From assembly GCA_002753565.1 (NCBI GenBank), contig PEAM01000015.1, forward strand, positions 27,073 through 91,072: DNA of 64,000 bases, in the 5' to 3' direction. The notes below the pieces were generated by a model that searched no databases, was not told the DNA's origin, and saw nothing but the letters and a program-made list of their open reading frames with translations. Below are positions 28,554-35,703 of the stretch, piece after piece; the first letter of the stretch is position 1, and each line of letters begins with the position of its first letter. This stretch comes from Magnetococcales bacterium. Its GTDB lineage: Bacteria > Pseudomonadota > Magnetococcia > Magnetococcales > JADFYX01. The translations under genes were made by a program, and so were the position numbers.

Positions 28554-29390
28554 GTGAGAAATATCCTGTCTTTCAAAAGAAAGCCCGTCAAAAATTTATT
28601 ATCCAATCAAAGCGCACGGGATTTTTTTGAGCATCTGTTCCGCTCTACCCTTATCGACCTGATGGCGCAGGTCAAAAGGGGCCATGAAGGAGCGTTGGAC
28701 TCTATATTGCTGGTTGGAGCCATGCCCTTTGAGATTAAAATAGTGCTTGAGTTTCCTTTCCAGAGAGTGATTGTCTCCAATATAGAGGATTTTATCGACC
28801 CAACAACATTCCGTGAAATCATGGTGCTTGTTGATGGTGATGAGCGGTTGGACTATTGTGAGTCCAGCTTAGAGAGCCTGAGTTTTCCTGGCCGCTCCTT
28901 TGATCTGGTTGTCTGCAAAGAGACCCTGCACCATCTGTCCCGTCCGGTTCTAGGGCTTTATGAGATGTTGCGGGTTTGTCGTCATGGCCTGTTTTTTATA
29001 GAAGGTAACCTGACGTTACTCACAAAACTATTAAGAAAAACCAAGATTGGCAGCTCCTACGAAGAGAACTGGAGTATTAGCAAAGGGAGGGTTCGGGACA
29101 ACTTTGTCTTTAAATGGGACCCCGACTTTGTTGTTGAAATATTGAGAAGCTACTACCTTGAGTCCGGTTTTTCGGCCACCTTTTATGATATGTGGTACTC
29201 CTCCAGATTTCATCAAACCTATTTTTTAAGAGTTGTTCTGTTACTCTTGAATAGGTTTTCCCAACTTATTCCCCTCTTCCCACGAGGGAACTATTTAATC
29301 TGTCTTATTCTTCCAGGTCACGATATACCACATAAAATTGGTTGGGAGTTGGAGAAAACTGTTGAACCTGACACTATTTGTACGGGTTGA
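28554..29390 (+). CDS. Class I SAM-dependent methyltransferase-like protein
   Basis: The 278-residue protein has a methyltransferase core: SILLVGA in place of a classic GxGxG motif I, an acidic VSNIEDF after strand 2, then SFDLVVCKETLHHL (motif IV/V) and VCRHGLFFIEGN. The degenerate motif I means SAM binding is likely but not certain. GTG at 28554 after AGGGG is preferred; GTG at 28533 is an alternative that adds seven residues. A C-terminal hydrophobic stretch (about 215-250) may attach it to the membrane. DNA is AT-richer than the upstream genes. It likely methylates a sugar in the polymer. Confidence 0.75.
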   Translation: MRNILSFKRKPVKNLLSNQSARDFFEHLFRSTLIDLMAQVKRGHEGALDSILLVGAMPFEIKIVLEFPFQRVIVSNIEDFIDPTTFREIMVLVDGDERLDYCESSLESLSFPGRSFDLVVCKETLHHLSRPVLGLYEMLRVCRHGLFFIEGNLTLLTKLLRKTKIGSSYEENWSISKGRVRDNFVFKWDPDFVVEILRSYYLESGFSATFYDMWYSSRFHQTYFLRVVLLLLNRFSQLIPLFPRGNYLICLILPGHDIPHKIGWELEKTVEPDTICTG

Positions 29391-29465
29391 TACATTGTAT
29401 TTTATTATCACCTCAAGCTAAGAATCAGGATGTTTTTTTGTGTTGGTCTATAGGTTTGGTCGAGT

Positions 29466-30695
29466 ATGATAAAAAGTAAAAAGTACTATGGGCTTGAGTT
29501 TGTTCGGGGTGTTGTGGCCGTGGAGGTTGCCATAGCCCATTTTATTCTCATCAATTCTGAGCTGAAACAGTACCCTGTTTTAAAGCTTATCTCATCTTGG
29601 GCTATGGAAGCGGTCATTCTGTTTTTTGTCTTGTCGGGTATTGTTATCAACCATAGCATCAGTACCAAAAAATATGATCGATCAGGCTTTATTCGGTCAC
29701 GTATGATACGTATATTGCCCGCCTACTGGTTTTCCCTTGTGTTAACTGGCATGGTTCAACTGTCGGTCTCCATTCCTTTGCCAGATTTTCAAACCCTGCT
29801 AGGTAATCTGTTTCTTGTGGCAACACTGCAAGGCTATATTGTCGATACCTTTGTCTTGAATCCACCGGCTTGGAGTCTCTCATTCGAAAGTGTTTTTTAT
29901 CTGTTGATTGCCTGGAGTTTTTATTCATCAAGAAGATATTACCGTATCTCTTTATGGGTTGTCTTTGGTTTGGTGTCGGTTATACTTTTGCAAAATAAAA
30001 CGATGGACACGGGTTTTTCAGGCCATTTTATCAGTATTGCCGCCTATTCAATGATATGGTTAACAGGGTATGCAGCCTATCAATGGCGGCATCAATTTCA
30101 TGGGCACCTTTTGCCGGCCCTGTTTCTTTTTCTTTCTGTTCCTCTGGCTTCTCGCATCCACTTTATCCATGCCCAATTTAATATATTAGGACAGATTCTT
30201 ATGGGGATCATCTCAGTTCCCTACCTGATTTATCTTATTCAATCCGAGGCTGGGAATGACCGTAAAGAGGGTGGTAGCAAGAGACGAGGGTGGGTGGTTT
30301 TTGCATGCTATTTTGCAGTCTATCTTATGTTGACAGGGCTTTTATTCGCATGGTCAAAATCAACACAAGAGATGCTCTATTTTGTTGTTATATTGCCTTG
30401 GATCAGTTTTCTTTTAGTTGCAGTCCATCGATTGTTAGAAGGGCGGGATAATAGAATTATCCTCCCAGTTGGAAAGGTGTTGGGGCGGATCTCTTATCCT
30501 CTCTACCTCTTTCATTTTCCGATCATAATCTATGTTAAAAGTCTTTTTCCTGATACGATTGTCTACAATATTCTTGTCTCTCTTACGGCAACTGTCACTC
30601 TTTGTGTTGTGTTTGAATATAGTGTTCAGCCAAAAATCAACTCCTATTTCAATCGTATCTCTATGGATAATAGATCGTCGTTTAATAACAATTAA
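29466..30695 (+). CDS. Acyltransferase 3 family membrane O-acyltransferase
   Basis: The 409-residue protein has about ten membrane helices and the family signs GLEFVRGVVAVEVAIAHF (the H is the conserved catalytic one), VILFFVLSGIVI and FIRSRMIRILPAYW, with SLSFESVFYL later. Proteins of this OafA/ExoZ-like group move acetyl or succinyl groups across the membrane onto sugars. The gene is AT-rich: hand counts of two sample lines gave 30% (29881-29940) and 45% (29701-29760), against 60% at 27301-27360. This suggests separate acquisition. The 75-base gap upstream is AT-rich and may carry its own promoter. Confidence 0.9.
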   Translation: MIKSKKYYGLEFVRGVVAVEVAIAHFILINSELKQYPVLKLISSWAMEAVILFFVLSGIVINHSISTKKYDRSGFIRSRMIRILPAYWFSLVLTGMVQLSVSIPLPDFQTLLGNLFLVATLQGYIVDTFVLNPPAWSLSFESVFYLLIAWSFYSSRRYYRISLWVVFGLVSVILLQNKTMDTGFSGHFISIAAYSMIWLTGYAAYQWRHQFHGHLLPALFLFLSVPLASRIHFIHAQFNILGQILMGIISVPYLIYLIQSEAGNDRKEGGSKRRGWVVFACYFAVYLMLTGLLFAWSKSTQEMLYFVVILPWISFLLVAVHRLLEGRDNRIILPVGKVLGRISYPLYLFHFPIIIYVKSLFPDTIVYNILVSLTATVTLCVVFEYSVQPKINSYFNRISMDNRSSFNNN

Positions 30696-30716
30696 GAAAG
30701 TGAACGGATAGATTCA

Positions 30717-31910
30717 TTGGCAATCCATGCAACACACACCCATAAAACTGTTCTGATCCTACTGCCCATGTTGTTGGTGGGTGGGACAGAAGTGCAGACG
30801 TTAAACATGGTACGGGTATTAATAGCTGCAGGATATCGGGTAACCGTCTGCTGCTTCCATGAAGTGGATGGGGGGGTTGTCAGGCAGTTTGAGGAGGCGG
30901 GGAGTCCTGTTATCTCAATGGGACTTCAACGCTCAAAAGGGCTGGGACTTTTTTTCTATTTTTTGAAGCTTCTGTTTCGCCTTGTGGCTATCATTCGCCG
31001 AGAAAAACCGCAGATTATCCATGTGCAATATGTTGCCCCTGGGTTGGTGCCCATTGTTGCGGCCCGGTTGGCTGGGGTTAAGGTTTTGCTGGCTACCGTC
31101 CATTATCCGGGGCGACCCCATGGTTGGAAAGCAAAAATGTTGTTGCGCGGTGCGGCCCGGCTATGCCGTGCTTTTTTTTGTGTCTCTCAATCGGTAGAGC
31201 GTTCCTGGTTTGGTGATAGCCTTCTGTTCAACCCGGCCTCTGTGCCTCGTAGCCGCCGACATTTTACCCTGTACAATGGGGTGGATATGGCGGGGATTGA
31301 TCGTGCCGTGCAAAAAAGCCAAACTCAGCCACCTGACATTCTCAATGGAGCGGTTGATCAGTACCCCTTGATTGGGGTGGTTGGGCGGTTAAGTTATGAA
31401 AAAGGGCAGGGGGTTTTGCTGCAAGCCATGGTGCAGATTGTTGAGAGGTTCCCAGATACTCATCTGGTGGTGGTGGGGGATGGGCGGGACCGTGAAAGCC
31501 TGCAACAAAAAAGTCAGGCTCTTGCTCTTGGGCAACATGTTACCTGGTTGGGACGCCAAAACCTTGAGGAGGTGCTGACACGGTTGCCTTCCTTTGATCT
31601 TCTGGTTGTACCCTCACTTTTTGAGGGTTTTGGTCTGGCGGCGGTAGAAGCTATGGCTTGTGGTACGCCTGTGGTAGCCTCTAAGGTGGATGGTTTGATG
31701 GAGGTGATCCAGGATGGCGTAACGGGTTGGTTGGTCCCTTCCGGTGATGCGGCGGCTTTGGCAGAGGTGATGATTGCCGTGCTGCAAAATCCAGAGCAAC
31801 GTGTCAAGGTTGGCCTGGCTGGGCAGGGGTGGGTAAGAGGTAACTTCTCCATGGAGCGGTATGAACAATCACTCCTGGCAGCCTATCACCATTTTTCATC
31901 GATAAAATGA
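30717..31910 (+). CDS. GT4-family glycosyltransferase
   Basis: The 397-residue protein is a typical GT-B retaining glycosyltransferase: MLLVGGTEVQTLNMVRVL at the N-terminus with the Gly loop, IGVVGRLSYEKGQG, VVVGDGRDRESL, and the E-x7-E motif in PSLFEGFGLAAVEAMACG. It starts with TTG at 30717 (ACGGA upstream); an ATG further in would remove part of the first strand, so TTG is preferred. It lies 21 bases after the O-acyltransferase gene. Donor sugar unknown. Confidence 0.88.
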   Translation: MAIHATHTHKTVLILLPMLLVGGTEVQTLNMVRVLIAAGYRVTVCCFHEVDGGVVRQFEEAGSPVISMGLQRSKGLGLFFYFLKLLFRLVAIIRREKPQIIHVQYVAPGLVPIVAARLAGVKVLLATVHYPGRPHGWKAKMLLRGAARLCRAFFCVSQSVERSWFGDSLLFNPASVPRSRRHFTLYNGVDMAGIDRAVQKSQTQPPDILNGAVDQYPLIGVVGRLSYEKGQGVLLQAMVQIVERFPDTHLVVVGDGRDRESLQQKSQALALGQHVTWLGRQNLEEVLTRLPSFDLLVVPSLFEGFGLAAVEAMACGTPVVASKVDGLMEVIQDGVTGWLVPSGDAAALAEVMIAVLQNPEQRVKVGLAGQGWVRGNFSMERYEQSLLAAYHHFSSIK

Positions 31911-31992
31911 GTGTGCTATCACACCTTGCCATAGGGGTCTGTTTAATGAGTTATGATCAACCCAACACTCTTGTTAACGCAAGGTATAGGCC

Positions 31993-33183
31993 ATGAAAAC
32001 CAATTTAAGAGAGTTGCCACCCTTAGTCCGTATTGTGCTGGTTTTAACCTTGGTTGCCACCATAGGTGGAACGCAGATTTTTGGTTTTCGTATTGTTGGA
32101 TTGGCCTGGTTTATTCCTCTGGTCTTTTCCCTTGTCGTCTTGTCAGAAAATTTTAGCAGACATATTGCTTTTCCAGTTAAAATATGGGTTATGTGGGGCC
32201 TGTTTGTTATCATTCACATGGTGTTGTCCGATGCCGTCCACTCTCTGCAGCGTTCGGTCATGTTGCTGGTCCCTATTGTCGTTGGTGTGGCGGTCTCATC
32301 CTTGAAAATTACCGACCATCATCTGTTTGTCTTTGAAAAACAGTATACCCGCATGTCGATCATTTTTTTTGTCATTGCACTTTTTAAAGCGGGCGTATTG
32401 ACATCCCTGCAGTTGCCAACGACAGGCGCGTTGGCTGCAGAGATCATGACGGGAGCCATGCTCTGTTGTCTGTTTGCGGCCAGTTATGCCTTGGGTAACG
32501 CCAGAGCTCTTTTTAGTTGGATCATGCTCTCGATCATTCCGGTTATCACCTTGACTCGAGCAGGTATGGTGGTCACCGGGTTATCGTTTACTCTAACCTT
32601 CTCTCCACTGAAACTCTGGAAACGGGTACTCTCATTTTTGGCTGTTTTGGCTGCCGGTATTGCCATTTTCTATTCAGACCGGGTGCAGAAGATCATGTTT
32701 TTTTCCGGCAGTGGCGTGTTGGCCGATATGAGTCTCTCCAACCCAAACTTTGCCACCAGCGGTCGTGTCTATATCTGGTCTCTGCTTCAAGAGGGGGTTG
32801 GTGAGGCGCCATGGTTTGGTCATGGTGCCAATGTTTCCGAAGAGTTGATATCCTTCTATATTCCAGGGTTAGCCCACCCCCATAATGATTGGTTGCGGTT
32901 TCAGTATGACTATGGATACGTTGGGGTGAGCATCTTTTCTGTCTGTGTTGTGTGGCAGATAGTCGATGCATGGTTGATGGCCCGGAAAAGCTCTGGTCGA
33001 GCCAAAGTGCTGTTTTATGCTGCGGCCTCCTCTTTTCCGGTCTTTATGCTGTTCATGCTGACGGATAATATTGTGTTGTATGCGGCATTTTTTGGCAATT
33101 TTCAGTTTACTCTGTTGGGGCTGGCCTACTCGTCACACTATCATCATTCAAAAGAGGGTAAGATATCTCAGACTGGTGACTGA
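31993..33183 (+). CDS. O-antigen ligase/polymerase-like membrane protein
   Basis: The 396-residue protein has about ten hydrophobic helices and a long loop with FATSGRVYIWSLL and the Wzy_C-type block AHPHNDWLRFQYDYGYVG. It is shorter than the member at 24181-25677 and only distantly similar by eye. In a locus with two such genes one may polymerise repeat units and the other ligate chains or handle a second polymer. Its last 16 bases overlap the convergent GT2 gene on the minus strand, so there is no room for a terminator between the two. Confidence 0.85.
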   Translation: MKTNLRELPPLVRIVLVLTLVATIGGTQIFGFRIVGLAWFIPLVFSLVVLSENFSRHIAFPVKIWVMWGLFVIIHMVLSDAVHSLQRSVMLLVPIVVGVAVSSLKITDHHLFVFEKQYTRMSIIFFVIALFKAGVLTSLQLPTTGALAAEIMTGAMLCCLFAASYALGNARALFSWIMLSIIPVITLTRAGMVVTGLSFTLTFSPLKLWKRVLSFLAVLAAGIAIFYSDRVQKIMFFSGSGVLADMSLSNPNFATSGRVYIWSLLQEGVGEAPWFGHGANVSEELISFYIPGLAHPHNDWLRFQYDYGYVGVSIFSVCVVWQIVDAWLMARKSSGRAKVLFYAAASSFPVFMLFMLTDNIVLYAAFFGNFQFTLLGLAYSSHYHHSKEGKISQTGD

Positions 33184-34259
33184 GGAGTTTTGCGCCCTTG
33201 GTCTGCCCGGTTAAGCCCTTTTTTTCTCCGACTATTGACCAGCCAGCGGGATGCTCTGCGCAGTGCTTTTGCCGGTGCTTTGGGTAGAAGTGCCAAGCCG
33301 GTAAGAAAGGCCACTCTCAGGGTCAGACCGCCAAACCTGAATGATTTAAACAGCTCACTAAGAGCAGCCTGGTTCCAGCCGTTGTCTAAAAAATTGGAGG
33401 CACGCATACGGTGCCACAAGGCCAGGTACTGTTTCATGCCGGCAACCCTCTGTTTGGGGGCGGTTTGCAGTAGAGTCCTCAGCTCTTGAGCGACCCGATC
33501 TTCTCCTACGGCGTGCCTATTGGATCGGGGTTGGCCATTTTTGGGTGAGGCCGGAGAGTAAAAGATGGAGAGGTAGGGGGCTGAGGAGAGAGCGATGGGG
33601 TAGCGGAATGCCAAATGGGCCCAGGTGAGCAGATCTTCACCGCTCAAGATGCCCACAGGAAAGCCGCCAATGGAGATAAGGGCCTCTTTTCGGATCATGA
33701 CATTGGAAGAGTTTAGCGGGGGGTCTGATTGGGCGGCAATGGCAAAATAGTCCGGTATGATCCCTTCCCATCCATCGGGAAGCCCCTTCAAAATGGCTTT
33801 CAACCGCTCTCCATCGGCATTGATTGTCAGGCTTTTTACGGCAAAAACCGAACACTCCGGATAGGTTTCTTTTAAGTGCCACATTTTTTCCAAACAGCCA
33901 GGCAACCATTCATCATCGGCATCCAAAAAGGCAAGCAGTTGGCTTCTGGCGGCCTCTACTCCTCGGTTACGGGCTGCTGAGACGCCAGCATTTTTCTGGT
34001 GCACACACGCTATTCTGCTATCGTCAATAGAGGCAAGCCGTTCCACTCCACAGTCTGTTGAACCATCATCGACGACAATCATCTCCCAGTTGGAAAACGT
34101 TTGTGCCATCACCGAGTGTACAGCTCGCAGAACCTCATTCTCCTTATTGAAAAGGGGCATGATGATTGAAATGTCAGGGGGTGGCGATGGGAGGTGCCGG
34201 GTGAGAGGAGGGTGCGTCGTTAGTTCCTGTGGGTCAGATGTTGGTTGGCTGTGGCTCAT
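33168..34259 (-). CDS. GT2-family glycosyltransferase (GT-A fold)
   Basis: The 363-residue protein has the GT2 signature ISIIMPLFNKENEV, the first Asp region IVVDDGSTD, NAGVSAARNRGVE and the metal-binding LDADDEW. The C-terminal third is basic and may contact the membrane (LTLRVAFLTGLALLP). ATG at 34259 is chosen because it overlaps the stop of the upstream GT4 gene as ATGA with GGGTAA before it; a longer in-frame start would run back through the neighbour. It inverts the donor configuration by family rule. Donor sugar unknown. Confidence 0.9.
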   Translation of the reverse strand: MSHSQPTSDPQELTTHPPLTRHLPSPPPDISIIMPLFNKENEVLRAVHSVMAQTFSNWEMIVVDDGSTDCGVERLASIDDSRIACVHQKNAGVSAARNRGVEAARSQLLAFLDADDEWLPGCLEKMWHLKETYPECSVFAVKSLTINADGERLKAILKGLPDGWEGIIPDYFAIAAQSDPPLNSSNVMIRKEALISIGGFPVGILSGEDLLTWAHLAFRYPIALSSAPYLSIFYSPASPKNGQPRSNRHAVGEDRVAQELRTLLQTAPKQRVAGMKQYLALWHRMRASNFLDNGWNQAALSELFKSFRFGGLTLRVAFLTGLALLPKAPAKALRRASRWLVNSRRKKGLNRADQGRKTPQSPV

Positions 34260-35461
34260 GTTGTTCTTACCCGGCCTTTCCAGAGAAGGGCCAGTTGACG
34301 GAGTAACCCGTTGGGGTCGGGGCGTCGGGTCAGATGGATAACCGCCATTGCTCCCTCCAGAAAACGGTCTAGAGACCATTCCGCTATGGTCTCTTGGGCC
34401 TTTTGCCCCATTTGGGCTCGCTGATCGGCCGGTAGTTGGCTTAATGTCACCATCAAATCGGTCAGAGAGGCCTCGTCACCTGCGGTAAAAGTCCAACCGT
34501 TTTCCCCCTCTTTGAGTAAGGAGGGAACAGCACCGCACGCCGTACTAGCCAACACCGGCAGGCTGGAAGCCATGGCCTCGTTGATAATAAGCCCCCAGGT
34601 TTCCGAAAAACTTGGTACGATCACTGCTTGTGCTAAGCCTAAGTAGTCGCAGAGGTCTGGCGCCATGACCCGGCCAGGAAAATGGATGCCACGGATACCT
34701 TCGGCTTTTTTTTTGATTACCGCTTCATGTGGTCCTCCGCCCACCATAACCAGCTGCCAGGGGTCGGAGGTTTTGGATTGGTAGCGTGCAAAGGCAGCCA
34801 TTAATGATTCCAGCCCTTTCATTGGCAGGAATCTGCCAACATACAGGAAAAAATGCCGGGGTAGATTCCGGGTTGCCAAGGTCTCTTCTGAGTGGCTTCG
34901 GGCTTGCTGGGCCCGTTTGGCGTAGTAGTCGTTATCGACCACATTGAGCCCAAAAAAAAGACGCTCAGCCGGAATGCCCAGATGGACATAATAGGGGTGG
35001 TGGGTGGCGGAGGGGATGAGTGCCCCATCCACATTTTTATGGATGACTCTTTTAATCTGGGTTGTTAACCAACCTCGAATATTGGTTTTATCGTAAGAGG
35101 TATCCATTAGAATGACACGAACATTTTTGGTTTGCATTCTATAATGGATGGCAGCCATACCTTCCGGGGTTGCTGTGGAGGGGGCGATGATGACGTCGGG
35201 TTGGGTTGCTTGCAATGTGGTCAATACGGTTGAGTGGATCTCTTGGACTGAGTGTTGGTGGTAGGAGGTTGTTGGCAGACAGGTAATCGTTTGAAAGTCT
35301 GGGTAAGCTTCTGTTTTTTTGTCGAATTGATAGCTGTGATCCTGGGAGGCCACTTCAATGGCGGTTAACCGGTCTCCTCTCGATTCCAGGTGCGCTTGCA
35401 GGTATTGGGCGCGGGCTTGGTGATAGGGGAGAAATCTTTGCCAAATTAAAGCAATATGCAT
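34256..35461 (-). CDS. GT4-family glycosyltransferase
   Basis: The 401-residue protein has GT-B halves with FFLYVGRFLPMKGLESL at the inter-domain strand, LVMVGGGPHEA, and the E-x7-E motif in PSFSETWGLIINEAMASS. The N-terminus (MHIALIWQRFLPYHQAR) matches the subset of GT4 enzymes acting in capsule loci. It is divergent from the Wzc gene, with 242 bases between, and is coupled by a four-base overlap to the GT2 gene downstream on the minus strand. Donor and acceptor not readable. Confidence 0.88.
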   Translation of the reverse strand: MHIALIWQRFLPYHQARAQYLQAHLESRGDRLTAIEVASQDHSYQFDKKTEAYPDFQTITCLPTTSYHQHSVQEIHSTVLTTLQATQPDVIIAPSTATPEGMAAIHYRMQTKNVRVILMDTSYDKTNIRGWLTTQIKRVIHKNVDGALIPSATHHPYYVHLGIPAERLFFGLNVVDNDYYAKRAQQARSHSEETLATRNLPRHFFLYVGRFLPMKGLESLMAAFARYQSKTSDPWQLVMVGGGPHEAVIKKKAEGIRGIHFPGRVMAPDLCDYLGLAQAVIVPSFSETWGLIINEAMASSLPVLASTACGAVPSLLKEGENGWTFTAGDEASLTDLMVTLSQLPADQRAQMGQKAQETIAEWSLDRFLEGAMAVIHLTRRPDPNGLLRQLALLWKGRVRTT

Positions 35462-35616
35462 CAGATAGGGTTCCTGGTTTGAAATTCCTGGTGACTTGAT
35501 TTATTTCGGTACGCTATGATAGCATAAGATGATAAAAAATCTGTAAAAATGGGGTGATGTTTCATCCTGCTTTACCTCTGTGCGATCCTTTGATTTCGCG
35601 GCAAAAATGAGCCACA

Positions 35617-35642
35617 AAACAGCAGTGAATATACCGCTGTTT
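35617..35642. promoter_or_regulatory. Inverted repeat upstream of the tyrosine autokinase gene
   Basis: AAACAGC (35617-35623) and GCTGTTT (35636-35642) are perfect 7-base arms separated by 12 bases. The site lies about 60 bases upstream of the Wzc-like start codon in the divergent gap to the GT4 gene. Size and position suit an operator for a dimeric regulator of the locus, but no regulator is known. Confidence 0.4.
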
Positions 35643-35703
35643 CTATCTCAAACTCAACTGTTAACCATCTTGAATACTGTACTCGCTGGCTTAGGATCAT
35701 TTA

